Shown piece by piece: positions 35,536 to 44,292 of a stretch of 51,500 bases of DNA. A program made the position numbers and the translations under genes. Source of the stretch: Bacillota bacterium (lineage in GTDB: Bacteria; Macinerneyibacteriota; Macinerneyibacteria; Macinerneyibacteriales; DSCS01); NCBI GenBank assembly GCA_011048995.1, contig DSCS01000005.1:1-51500 (forward strand), written 5' to 3'. The notes under the pieces were generated by a model. It searched no databases. It saw only the letters and a list, made by a program, of their open reading frames with translations, and was not told where the DNA came from. Position 1 is the first letter of the stretch. Each line of letters starts with the position of its first letter.

Positions 35536-36621
35536 ATGGTCATATTAAAAAAAGATGACAAAGAGCGGATTGTTCAAATACTTAACCGCGGCGGGTTAAT
35601 GGCTATTCCTACGGATACTGTCTACGGTATTGTAGCAAAAGCGGATTTCCCGGACAGTACGGAAAAGTTTTTCACGGTCAAGGGAAGGGACGAGGGTAAA
35701 AAAATACCGTTATTAGTCTCCGATGAGCCGATGTCCCGCCGGATTATTCGCTCCCCTTTTCCCCGGTATTTGAAGAAAGCCCTTGACTTGCTCCCACGGG
35801 GCGCCGTAACCTACGTGGGTCCGGCCGCTTCGGGCTATGAGTATTTCAGTTCTTCTGATGGTTCCCTGGCTTTTCGTATTCCCCAAGACCCTTTTCTTAA
35901 AGAGATCATGGAGCTCATAGATTCACCTCTTTTGGCAACATCGGCCAATCGTTCCGGGCACCCTGTCCTTAAGGATGCCGCTTCTATCTGTCAGGAGTTC
36001 GGCGAGGCGCTGGACGGGATTGTCGATGGTCTTCCCGGAGGAGACAAGCCTTCTTCTCTCATCTCCTTTATGGAAGAAATTCCTTTTTTATTACGTCTGG
36101 GGGCTTTATCTAAAGAAACAATAAGGCGAAAGATCCCCCTTCAAACACTTGTTCTTTTTGTCTGTACAGGTAACACTTGCCGGTCGCCCATGGCAGAACG
36201 ATATGCAGCATTCCGATGGCCGGTGAAAGTCCTTTCCGCAGGCCTGTCTGCAATGCCAGGCGCTTCGCCTGCTCCGGAGGCTCTGCGTATCATGGAGCGT
36301 TTCAGTTCAAAAGAGAAAAAAGCTTTTGTTTTTGACCGGGAGCTTTTTGAAAGGGCTGATCTTATTTTAACCATGGAAAGAGAGCATAAAAATGTCATCG
36401 AAGAGCATTTCGGACAGGAGAAAACCTTCGTTTTAAGTGATTTTGCTCTTTCGGGAGGGGCAATCGGGAGGAATGGCACTTTCAAAAAAGATAAACAAAC
36501 GATCAGAGGGAAAAATATTCCTGATCCTTATGGTTACGGCCGCGATTATTATGAGAAGGCATTTGAGATGATCCGTTCTTTTATTGATATGATCGACACG
36601 GGAGAAACGGATGAAACGTAG
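35536..36621 (+). CDS. Fusion: YrdC/TsaC threonylcarbamoyl-AMP synthase plus low-molecular-weight phosphatase
   Basis: 361 residues. The N-terminal 1-200 is a YrdC/Sua5-type domain: GGLMAIPTDTVYGIVA, KFFTVKGRDEGKKIPLLV, LLATSANRSG, PSSLISF. It makes threonylcarbamoyl-AMP for the t6A tRNA modification. The C-terminal part (about 205-355) is a low-molecular-weight protein phosphatase: P-loop VCTGNTCRSPMAE (CX5R), and the general-acid DPYGYG near the end. In Bacillus the two are adjacent separate genes (ywlC, ywlE; YwlE removes phospho-arginine), so the fusion mirrors a known linkage. The Thr in the P-loop (CTGNT) is the residue associated with arginine-phosphatase rather than tyrosine specificity. 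Overlaps the radical SAM gene by 11 nt. Confidence 0.9.
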   Translation: MVILKKDDKERIVQILNRGGLMAIPTDTVYGIVAKADFPDSTEKFFTVKGRDEGKKIPLLVSDEPMSRRIIRSPFPRYLKKALDLLPRGAVTYVGPAASGYEYFSSSDGSLAFRIPQDPFLKEIMELIDSPLLATSANRSGHPVLKDAASICQEFGEALDGIVDGLPGGDKPSSLISFMEEIPFLLRLGALSKETIRRKIPLQTLVLFVCTGNTCRSPMAERYAAFRWPVKVLSAGLSAMPGASPAPEALRIMERFSSKEKKAFVFDRELFERADLILTMEREHKNVIEEHFGQEKTFVLSDFALSGGAIGRNGTFKKDKQTIRGKNIPDPYGYGRDYYEKAFEMIRSFIDMIDTGETDET

Positions 36622-37609
36622 AAAGCCCCGCATCCTGACCCTTTATGTAACAGAACGTTGCCAGGCGCGTTGTTCTTTTTGCCGAATTTGGGAGAAGGGA
36701 AATCCTAAAGATGCAGCCCCGGCCCATTTCAAGGCTCTTCTTACGGAAGCCCGGAGACTATTCGGACGTATTTTTGTGGATTTTACCGGAGGGGAGCCTC
36801 TTCTTTACGAACCGCTGCCTCTTCTACTGAAACAGGCTAAAGAAGCCGGGCTAAGGACATCAGTGACGACGAACACAAAGCTTTATCGCCAGCGAGCGGA
36901 GGAATTGAAAGGAAAAATCGATTATCTGCTGTTTTCTTTAGACGGGACCCGTGAGTACCATGATCAAAACCGGGGAATCTCTCTTTACGACACTGTCATT
37001 GACAGTATTGAGACAGCTCGCCGCTTGGGGGAATGGCCTGATCTTCTGATGACGGTGACAAGAGAGAATATTAAAATGATTCCCCATGTGGCCTCAATTG
37101 CCAATCACTATAAACTTATTTTTCAGATAAACCCTGTTTTTTCCTATTTTGGTAACACCGGCTTGACAGAACAAGACGTGAAGATGATGAAGGAGTACAT
37201 TGCCTATCATAAGACCTATGTCAACTATGCTCAACTGCGCCTTATCAGCCGCGGCGGGAATTCGACTTTACAACCTTCCTGCAGGGCTGTAACATCTCAA
37301 ATCGTGATCGACCCCCAGGGCCGTATGCTGCTTCCCTGTTATCATCACGCTCTTGACCGTCTTGATACCGAGGGCTCCTTAAAAAAGGCCTTTGATTCCA
37401 CTCTGCGGCGATGGTATGAAAAACGCCAGGGAACGTTTGATTTTTGTGAGGGCTGTACGATTAATTGTTATTTTGACCCCTCATTTGAATATATGCGCAA
37501 TCAAGCGGCTTTGCTCAGCTTGTCTTGCCGGGCGAAATATGCATGGCTTCGCTATGTGGAGCGCCCCATCGAAGAGGCCTTTAAAAACCGAAAGCGAGGA
37601 GAGTTATGA
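36611..37609 (+). CDS. Radical SAM protein with a SPASM-like C-terminus
   Basis: 332 residues. Cluster motif CQARCSFC near residue 13 (CX3CX2C), then VDFTGGEPLLY and TSVTTNTKLY, the standard AdoMet-binding strands. The C-terminus has Cys residues in PSCRAVT, LPCYHH and FCEGCTINCYF, as in SPASM/twitch auxiliary cluster domains. Such proteins modify peptides or small molecules; the conserved YHH and INCYF resemble MoaA/HpnH-like hopanoid and tungsten-cofactor relatives only loosely. It overlaps the neighbours on both sides, indicating co-translation with the phosphatase fusion and the PHP gene. The substrate is not evident. Confidence 0.88.
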   Translation: MKRRKPRILTLYVTERCQARCSFCRIWEKGNPKDAAPAHFKALLTEARRLFGRIFVDFTGGEPLLYEPLPLLLKQAKEAGLRTSVTTNTKLYRQRAEELKGKIDYLLFSLDGTREYHDQNRGISLYDTVIDSIETARRLGEWPDLLMTVTRENIKMIPHVASIANHYKLIFQINPVFSYFGNTGLTEQDVKMMKEYIAYHKTYVNYAQLRLISRGGNSTLQPSCRAVTSQIVIDPQGRMLLPCYHHALDRLDTEGSLKKAFDSTLRRWYEKRQGTFDFCEGCTINCYFDPSFEYMRNQAALLSLSCRAKYAWLRYVERPIEEAFKNRKRGEL

Positions 37610-39165
37610 TTCTTTTTCCCTTGGGCGGATATGCGGAAGTTCATCACCGCCGCGGCAAACTTCCCAACCTTCTATGGCAAAATGAGCCTGAGATCTTCTG
37701 CGATTTCCCACGGCGAGTCGAACCCGGGGTGAAAATTTTTCCCGTCATTGTTTCAGTTAAAGATGCTCATCTCTACCCGGTCTTTATTGTGGAGATCACA
37801 TTGAAATTCCTCTTTGCAAAAAGAAAGCATGAAGAATCGCTTTTCAAAGGGAAGATGCTGATCAATCACTCCTTAAAGCAGTTTTTATTTGAGGTCTCTC
37901 TCCCGGAACAGGCTTCCGGTGATGTTCCTGTCGCTGTGGAGATCCGATATTTCCTTGGAGGACGGGAAAAAGTTATGACGAATCACAATTATCAAAAGAT
38001 CACAAGGGAATTATGGACTTGTTATTTTGCAGAAGAATCCCGCCCTCTTTTTTCGAATTGGTACGCCGGAGATATTCATTGGCATTCAGCTGCAAGTTCT
38101 GATGATGTCGAGTTCGGCTTAGATGCTGAATTAGCCTATGCTCCTGCTGTTGCCATGGGGCTTCATTTTTTGGCCGTTACCGATCATTCTTATGATCTGG
38201 ACGATACATATCAAAATCACAGGGAAAGCGATCCGGAGTTGCATAAATGGAATGATCTTCAAAGAAGTATTGACAGGGCCAATCAAAAAAGGGTCGACTT
38301 TACTTTGATTCGGGGGGAAGAAGCTTCATTGGGAAATGATAAAGGGCGGAATGTCCATGCTTTGATTCTCGGTAACAGAAAGTTTGTTCCCGGAAGTGGC
38401 GACTCTGCGGAAGTCTCTTTTAAGAACCGGCCGGACAACACCCTCCGGGATGCGGTTGAAGAGGGATATGAACTTATTGCAGCCCATCCGTTTGAAGGGG
38501 CCCATCTTTTGCCGTATTTTTTCTTACGTCGGGGAACATGGACAAACAAAGATTGGGAGAAGGCTTCCGGGATCGAATTTTATAATGGTGTCAAAGGTGC
38601 CGGATTTGAAAAAGGTAAAAAGAAATGGGTTGAACTCCTTTTAAGAGGGAGAAAGATCTTTACTTATGGAGGCAGTGATGCTCATGGAGATTTTATCCGC
38701 TATTTTAAGATTCAGGTGCCTTTTTTGAAAATGGGCTCGTCCCGGGATCATTTGACAGGAAAAGTCCAAACACATGTGAAGTGCCAAAAGATCCCTAATG
38801 AGACAATTCTTCTGGAAAACCTGAAAAAAGGGCATTGTTATGTGACAGACGGCCCGGCTTTGGATATGGCAGTTGAAGGATTTCCGGGCTTGTGCATGGG
38901 AGATACTATTTCGGTCGGGGAAGGCGAACCTGTCATAGATGTCAAAGCTTTGTCCACCAAAGAATTCGGGACTCTCAGCTCTTTAGTGATTTTTGCTGGA
39001 AACAGAGAAACGGGAAAAGAGGAAATTTTAGCGGCTAATACAGAAAAAGGGTTTTCTCTTGAGCTCCATGCCCGGGTCGAAAAAGACTTCTTCTATTTCC
39101 GGGCTGAAGCTGAAACAGAGACCGGGCATATCGCTTTTTCTAATCCGATTTTTATTGATAATTAA
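37606..39165 (+). CDS. CehA/McbA-type PHP-domain metallohydrolase
   Basis: 519 residues. No signal peptide is clear. The N-terminal third is a beta-sandwich-like region. The PHP domain begins near 150 with YAGDIHWHSAAS (metal-binding HxH), LAVTDHSYD, RGEEASLGN, HPFEGAH and ends GGSDAHGDF. A C-terminal beta domain follows (about 420-519). The family includes phosphoesterases and carbamate hydrolases acting on small substrates. The ATGA overlap with the radical SAM gene suggests a common pathway; both lie between purine genes and a membrane transporter. Substrate is unknown. Confidence 0.85.
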   Translation: MILFPLGGYAEVHHRRGKLPNLLWQNEPEIFCDFPRRVEPGVKIFPVIVSVKDAHLYPVFIVEITLKFLFAKRKHEESLFKGKMLINHSLKQFLFEVSLPEQASGDVPVAVEIRYFLGGREKVMTNHNYQKITRELWTCYFAEESRPLFSNWYAGDIHWHSAASSDDVEFGLDAELAYAPAVAMGLHFLAVTDHSYDLDDTYQNHRESDPELHKWNDLQRSIDRANQKRVDFTLIRGEEASLGNDKGRNVHALILGNRKFVPGSGDSAEVSFKNRPDNTLRDAVEEGYELIAAHPFEGAHLLPYFFLRRGTWTNKDWEKASGIEFYNGVKGAGFEKGKKKWVELLLRGRKIFTYGGSDAHGDFIRYFKIQVPFLKMGSSRDHLTGKVQTHVKCQKIPNETILLENLKKGHCYVTDGPALDMAVEGFPGLCMGDTISVGEGEPVIDVKALSTKEFGTLSSLVIFAGNRETGKEEILAANTEKGFSLELHARVEKDFFYFRAEAETETGHIAFSNPIFIDN

Positions 39166-39213
39166 CATTTCCCTCACATAAAGGCGTTAATTTGGGTTGA
39201 GAAAGGATTTTTC

Positions 39214-40002
39214 TTGACCCTTTTTTATGGATTTCTTTGCGGCCTATTTTCACAGATCATGCTTTCATCGGGTATTCTGATGATGAAAAAGGGAATCACG
39301 CTCAGGGACTGCCCGGAAAAGAAAAACAAAGGGTTGTGGTTGTGGATCCTGGGGTTTGCTGTGAACAATTTTTATGTTTTCCCTCTGGGAGGGGCCCTGA
39401 TGTTTCTTCCGCCGCATATTGTCGGGGCCTTCAGCGGGTTGGGATTGGTCTATATTATTCTCGGTTCACATTATTTTCTGAAAGAGCCCTTAAAGGGGAA
39501 AGATGGTATTTTAGCTGCGTTGATCTCGATTACGGTCGTTTTAATTGGATTAAGAGTAAACGCCGGAGCTGTTTTTGTTTTTAAAGAGATTCCATACTTT
39601 ATTTTCATTATAATCCCTATGGGCGTTATGATCACCATGCCTATCAGCCCTCTGTTTCGGAAAAACTGGGTGGAAGGTTCTCTTTCAGGAATATTCAGCG
39701 GTTTAGCTGTCGTTACACTTCATCTGTATATTATTTTTGAAGAAGAAAGTATAACAACGATATCCCGCACCGGTTTTCTCCTTTTTTATCTTTTGTTTTC
39801 AGTCCTCTCATTTTTTTTGTTACAGTATGGGTACCTCTCCGGGAAAGTCCTTTCAATCATTCCCGGACGGTACTCCTTTCTTCTCATCTACCCCGCTCTT
39901 CTTTCCTATCCGGTTCTAGGGGTTATTGTGCCGGTGGTTGATTGGCTTTTACTGGGGGTTCTTTTTCTCTTGATGTCATTTTTTGCGATGAAGACAAAAT
40001 GA
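39214..40002 (+). CDS. DMT-superfamily (EamA-like) transporter
   Basis: 262 residues with eight or nine hydrophobic helices in two halves, the EamA layout shortened. The TTG at 39214 is chosen because AAAGGA lies 6 nt upstream; no better codon fits. Helix 1 has GLFSQIMLSSGILMMKKG and the first half ends GLGLVYIILGSHYFLKEPLKGKD, the typical glutamate-proline turn of DMT carriers. Substrate is unknown; some relatives export metabolites or lipid-linked sugars. Direction and spacing suggest it belongs with the upstream radical SAM/PHP genes. Confidence 0.7.
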   Translation: MTLFYGFLCGLFSQIMLSSGILMMKKGITLRDCPEKKNKGLWLWILGFAVNNFYVFPLGGALMFLPPHIVGAFSGLGLVYIILGSHYFLKEPLKGKDGILAALISITVVLIGLRVNAGAVFVFKEIPYFIFIIIPMGVMITMPISPLFRKNWVEGSLSGIFSGLAVVTLHLYIIFEEESITTISRTGFLLFYLLFSVLSFFLLQYGYLSGKVLSIIPGRYSFLLIYPALLSYPVLGVIVPVVDWLLLGVLFLLMSFFAMKTK

Positions 40003-40081
40003 TAAATTAACAAAAAAAGAAAGAAAGGTTAATGCTGTCTTTATAATCGGCCTTTATATTGAAAAAAAGGAGGTCTGTTCA

Positions 40082-42493
40082 GTGCTGAAAGTGTTAAAAT
40101 GTGATATGCATGTCCATTCAGTTTATTCGGAACGCCCGGGCGAGTGGATATTAAAGACTTTGGGAACCAAAGAATCCTATACAGAGCCTTTGCGTCTTTA
40201 CGAAAAAGCAAAGGCAGAGGGGATGGATTTCGTCACGATAACGGACCATAACCGGATTGACGGTGTTATGCTTTTAAAAGAGCATTATCCGGATGACGTT
40301 TTTACCGGTGTTGAAGTCACCACTTACTTTCCCGAGGATAATTGTAAAATTCATTTGCTGTGTTATGATTTTACTCCTGAACAGTTTATCAGGATCGATA
40401 AACTGAGAAGTGATATCTATCATCTGAAAGAGTATCTTTGCAGAGAAAATATTTTGACATCTGTCGCTCATGCTACCTATTCGCTGAATAATAAGCTCAA
40501 AGCCTGGCATTTGGAACGGCTGTTGCTTTTATTTAATATTTTCGAGACCGTAAACGGTGGACGCGGTCTTTATGGGAATCAGACATGGCAGGAAATCCTG
40601 ATGAATTTGACTCCGGAACACTTTATCCGGTTAGAAAAAAAACATAAAATAGAACCTATTGGCCGCACCCCTTGGGTCAAAGGATTTACCGGCGGCTCAG
40701 ATGACCATGCGGGACTTTTTATCGCCAAGACATTTACTTCAGCAAAAGCGGATGCAAAGGAGAGTTTCCTTAAAGCTGTGCAGGAGCGAAAGGGGCACGG
40801 ATCGGGCCGAATGAATGACTACAGGTCCTTTGCCTTGGCTTTGTATAAGATCGGTTACGATCACGTCAATCAGCAAAAAGAAGGCGGTAAAGACTTGGTC
40901 TTGCAAAAAATCAATCAACTGATTTTTAATGAAAAAAAAGAGTCTTCCAAAGATCGTTTTCTTTTTAAAAGAGTAAAGAAAAAATATCAAAAAAGGAATC
41001 AGAAGGTCATGGATATTTTGCTTCGTATGGGCGAAGGAGGACGATGCCATGAGAACGGGGATGTCGATGCATGGATGAATCATCTCTATGATGCGCTGAC
41101 TGAACTATCGGATTATTACTTTGAATCAGTGGTCAACTCGGCCTTGAGAGATCTTAACCGTATGGACCTTATTACATTTATTCGAAAACTATCATCATCT
41201 GTTTTTGGTGTAGTGTTGGCGCTACCTTTTCTTTCTTCGTTCCGGCATATGGCATTGGAGCGCCCCCTTCTCGAGTCCTTTAAAAAGGATTATATTCCGG
41301 AAAAAGCAGAGGGTAAAAAAAATATACTATGGTTCAGCGATACTCTGTTTGATCTAAACGGTGTCTCAGTGACACTTCAAAAAGTGGCGGGCTTGGCAAA
41401 AGAAAAGGATTTGAATCTCTCTATTGTTACGGTAAAGGGCACAGATGAAACACTTCCCGGGGATATGGGGAATGTGGTCGAAGTCCCGTTACTCACAGCA
41501 ATCCGTCCGGAGATTTATCACACTGTTGAATTAAAATTGCCCAGTCTTTTGGGAGCGTTAAAGGTCATCAGTCAAAAAGCTTCGGATGAGATCATTGTTT
41601 CAACTCCCGGGCCTTTGGGTTTGTTCGCTTTATTGGCCGCCCGGCTCCTTCAAATCCCGGTAAAAGGAATCTATCATACAGATTTTACAGCGGAATTTCA
41701 AAAAATAATCGGGGACGACCCTGTCCTTGAAATCGTCAAGAATTATGTCCGTTGGTTTTATCATCAGATGGATGAGATCCTTGTCCCGACAAAAGAGTAT
41801 ATGAGCCTGCTTGTTGAACGGGGTTATCACCCGCATCGGTTGAACCTGTTCAAAAGAGGATTAGATCTGCGCCACTTCTATCCCCGGGAAACAGGAGAAA
41901 ACTACCTTTTAAATCAATACGGGGTCCAGGGAAAATACATATTTCTTTATACCGGAAGGATTTCAAAAGACAAAAATCTGAACTTTTTATGCCGTGTTTT
42001 TGATGATGTCAGCTCTCTTGCAGAGGCTTCCCTTGTTTTTGCGGGAGACGGGCCGGACATGGAAGAGTTAAAAAGACGATATAAGGAGAAAACGAATATT
42101 TACTTTATTGGGCCCGTGAAGCAACAGGAAATGCCGAATCTCTATTCTTCCGCTCATTTTTTTGTTTTCCCCAGTTTAACGGATACTTTTGGAATGTCTG
42201 TTTTGGAAGCGCAGGCTTGCGGTTTGCCGGCCTTTGTTACAGATAAGGGCGGGCCCAAACAGATTGTTATTGACCAAAAAACAGGATTTACCCTTCCCGG
42301 AGAAGATCTGGTCATCTGGGTTGAAGCGATAATGCACGGAATCCATATGCTTGAGAATCCGCTTTCCGGGTATGACATTTTGAAAAAAGCCGCTGTTGAA
42401 AGAGTAAGAAAGCAGTTTGATTGGGAGAATAATCTGGGGACACTTTTCCGCACCAACACCAAAAGAGATGATCTTAAGGTGTTTTCAAAATAA
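40082..42493 (+). CDS. PHP phosphoesterase fused to a GT4 glycosyltransferase
   Basis: 803 residues, GTG start with AAAAGGAGGT 7-8 nt upstream. N-terminal PHP domain: MHVHSVYSERPGE, TITDHNRIDG, GVEVTTYFPED, HLLCYDF, and GGSDDHAG near 205. A helical linker (about 230-410) contains one hydrophobic helix. The C-terminal GT4 domain starts LWFSDTLFDLNGVSVTLQKVAG. It carries FKRGLDLRHFYPR, LYTGRISKDKN, FAGDGPDMEELK and SLTDTFGMSVLEAQACG, very like MgdA-type and PimB-like enzymes that glycosylate lipids. One protein may both hydrolyse a phosphoester and transfer a sugar, or the PHP part may release a regulator. Both active sites look intact. Confidence 0.88.
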   Translation: MLKVLKCDMHVHSVYSERPGEWILKTLGTKESYTEPLRLYEKAKAEGMDFVTITDHNRIDGVMLLKEHYPDDVFTGVEVTTYFPEDNCKIHLLCYDFTPEQFIRIDKLRSDIYHLKEYLCRENILTSVAHATYSLNNKLKAWHLERLLLLFNIFETVNGGRGLYGNQTWQEILMNLTPEHFIRLEKKHKIEPIGRTPWVKGFTGGSDDHAGLFIAKTFTSAKADAKESFLKAVQERKGHGSGRMNDYRSFALALYKIGYDHVNQQKEGGKDLVLQKINQLIFNEKKESSKDRFLFKRVKKKYQKRNQKVMDILLRMGEGGRCHENGDVDAWMNHLYDALTELSDYYFESVVNSALRDLNRMDLITFIRKLSSSVFGVVLALPFLSSFRHMALERPLLESFKKDYIPEKAEGKKNILWFSDTLFDLNGVSVTLQKVAGLAKEKDLNLSIVTVKGTDETLPGDMGNVVEVPLLTAIRPEIYHTVELKLPSLLGALKVISQKASDEIIVSTPGPLGLFALLAARLLQIPVKGIYHTDFTAEFQKIIGDDPVLEIVKNYVRWFYHQMDEILVPTKEYMSLLVERGYHPHRLNLFKRGLDLRHFYPRETGENYLLNQYGVQGKYIFLYTGRISKDKNLNFLCRVFDDVSSLAEASLVFAGDGPDMEELKRRYKEKTNIYFIGPVKQQEMPNLYSSAHFFVFPSLTDTFGMSVLEAQACGLPAFVTDKGGPKQIVIDQKTGFTLPGEDLVIWVEAIMHGIHMLENPLSGYDILKKAAVERVRKQFDWENNLGTLFRTNTKRDDLKVFSK

Positions 42494-42626
42494 CGTTGAA
42501 TCTTCTGTTCCGAATTTCCGCCAATTCTATAGTTATGCAAACCATGATCGGGTGATGAATACCCCGAAAGAAAAAAGAGTACATTTAATCCATGACAAAA
42601 TTCAAGACGGCGGCCTAAAAACAGGT

Positions 42627-42638
42627 TATAATAAGACA
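42627..42638 (+). promoter_or_regulatory. -10 box of the C26 hydrolase gene (apparently leaderless)
   Basis: A consensus TATAAT (42627-42632) is 6 nt before the ATG at 42639. There is no RBS and no convincing -35 at normal spacing. Confidence 0.45.
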
Positions 42639-43451
42639 ATGAAAAAAGATCAAAACGAATGCTTCCATGCAAAAAAGAACAGTCACCCTCTGATACTTTT
42701 GACAGGCTATTATCTTCCCGGGGAACAGTGGACAGGAAAGCGGCCCTGTACGAGGAGTGATCAGGATGTTTTTCTCTCGACAATGGATTATCCCAGGGCG
42801 ATATTTGCAGCCGGAGCCTACCCTCTCTTTAGCCCGCCTCTTTTAGATCTGCCCTTTATAAAAAGAATTGTTTCCGAAGCGGACGGAGTTCTTTTGACAG
42901 GAGGGGCGGACATCCATCCCTCTCGGTACGGCGAAGAGCCCCATATTCGGTTAGGGCGGGTATCAAAAGAGCGTGATGCTTTTGAATGGGCTCTTCTTGA
43001 TACGGCTTTAGAGATGAAGAAGCCCGTTTTAGGGATTTGCCGGGGGTTACAACTGATAAACATCTTTTTTGGAGGTTCATTGTATCAGGACATTTATTTT
43101 GAAAGGACTGCAGAAATAAAACATTCCGGCTCCCGGCCCAAAGATGAAAGGGCTCATGATGTCTTTCTACAAAAGGGAAGCACTCTTTTTGAGGCTTACG
43201 GAAAAGAGAAGATTTCAGTAAACAGTTTCCATCACCAGGCGGTGAAAAAGCTGGGAAGAGATCTGAGAGACACAGGCTTATCAGAAGATGGGATCATTGA
43301 GGGCATTGAAGGAGAAGACGGGCGTCTTGTGGCTGTACAATGGCATCCTGAGATGATGTTTGAGAAAGAAAAAGAACAGCTGAACCTGTTTTCTTTTTTC
43401 ATCAGAGAAATTGTCTTTAAAAATCAAAGGAGGCAATCACATGAGTTATGA
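42639..43451 (+). CDS. Peptidase C26 / gamma-glutamyl-GABA hydrolase-like protein
   Basis: 270 residues from ATG 42639, chosen because LILLTGYYLP near the N-terminus is the family start; an upstream frame to 42417 overlaps the previous gene and adds unrelated sequence. Class I amidotransferase fold with nucleophile in VLGICRGLQLIN, and His-Glu in VAVQWHPEMM. Other family stretches: GVLLTGGADIHPSRYGE, RDAFEWALLDTAL, NSFHHQAVK. Such enzymes (PuuD-like) release glutamate from gamma-glutamyl compounds. The start has a -10 box 6 nt upstream and no RBS, so it may be leaderless. It overlaps the flavoprotein gene by 11 nt. Confidence 0.92.
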   Translation: MKKDQNECFHAKKNSHPLILLTGYYLPGEQWTGKRPCTRSDQDVFLSTMDYPRAIFAAGAYPLFSPPLLDLPFIKRIVSEADGVLLTGGADIHPSRYGEEPHIRLGRVSKERDAFEWALLDTALEMKKPVLGICRGLQLINIFFGGSLYQDIYFERTAEIKHSGSRPKDERAHDVFLQKGSTLFEAYGKEKISVNSFHHQAVKKLGRDLRDTGLSEDGIIEGIEGEDGRLVAVQWHPEMMFEKEKEQLNLFSFFIREIVFKNQRRQSHEL

Positions 43452-43899
43452 GCGTTTGACCGAGTTTTCCTGTATGGAGAAGATCCTTAAGGAAAACTAT
43501 TACTGTACGATCGCTTTGGAAGAAAAACCTTCTCCGTATCTCTTTGCGATGAATTACGGGTATGAAGAAAAAAATCTTTACTTTCACTCTTCTCCCAAAG
43601 GGAAAAAAGCCGGGTTATTCCGCCATTCCCGTTTTTTGAGTTTTTGGATAGCAAAAGATGTCCGTTTATGGGGAAATCCGCAAAATCCATGTGCTATGAA
43701 CATGCTATATGAAAGCCTTACGGGGAAAGCTGCAGTGGATATTATTGAAGATAACAAACAGAAGACGCATGCTTTGAACCTTATTACAGCCCAGGCGACC
43801 GGCTCATCGGGTTTTGAGTTTTCTTCAGAGCGTTTGGATTCCGTCTTGATTTTAAAAGCCACGATAATAGAGATAACGGGAAAAAGAAGCCTGAATTGA
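43441..43899 (+). CDS. Pyridoxamine 5'-phosphate oxidase-related (NimA-like) flavoprotein
   Basis: 152 residues from ATG 43441 (AAAGGAGG upstream). The split-barrel flavin fold is visible as YYCTIALEEKPSPYLFAMNYGYEEKNLYFHSSPKGKKAGLF, which is the normal NimA/FMN-binding start, followed by a shorter C-terminal half ending in strands. The insertion around CAMNMLYESLTGKA and the ILKATIIEITGK end match NimA-type members linked to nitroimidazole resistance, but many relatives are of unknown role. It is translationally coupled to the C26 hydrolase. Confidence 0.85.
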   Translation: MSYERLTEFSCMEKILKENYYCTIALEEKPSPYLFAMNYGYEEKNLYFHSSPKGKKAGLFRHSRFLSFWIAKDVRLWGNPQNPCAMNMLYESLTGKAAVDIIEDNKQKTHALNLITAQATGSSGFEFSSERLDSVLILKATIIEITGKRSLN

Positions 43900-43950
43900 A
43901 ACAAAAAACCTTTGATGATGTTCTTATAAGAAACGTTTGAAGGAGGGTTT

Positions 43951-44232
43951 ATGAACCCACAGCAGTGCCGGTCGCTTTTGCAGTGCCTGGCGGAAGGCAG
44001 TGAAGCGGAAAAAAAACGGGCAAGAGAAGGCCTTCAGCGTCTCCGGGTTAACGGCTATATAAAAACAATGCTTCTCTGCGAGGCGCCTTATCTGAATAAC
44101 AAAGAGGTGATGGAAGCCGTCTTTCATAAACTGCCTGATATTTCTCTCAACCCCCGGGATCACATCCGTTGGCAACGGGCGGTGAATCATTGGAAGAAAC
44201 GGGATCCCGAGTGGGTGTCGCGTTTTCAATAG
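43951..44232 (+). CDS. Small hypothetical protein
   Basis: 93 residues with a strong RBS (AAGGAGGG) and an all-helical, basic sequence (CLAEGSEAEKKRAREGLQRLRVNGYIKTMLLCE). It has no signal peptide or membrane segment. I recognise no family. It lies alone between the flavoprotein and NUDIX genes in the same direction. Confidence 0.65.
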   Translation: MNPQQCRSLLQCLAEGSEAEKKRAREGLQRLRVNGYIKTMLLCEAPYLNNKEVMEAVFHKLPDISLNPRDHIRWQRAVNHWKKRDPEWVSRFQ

Positions 44233-44292
44233 GGAGTTACTCTTTTTTTAGTTTCATACCAAGGTGTGGGCTTGGAGATGCAGGAGTGTCAT

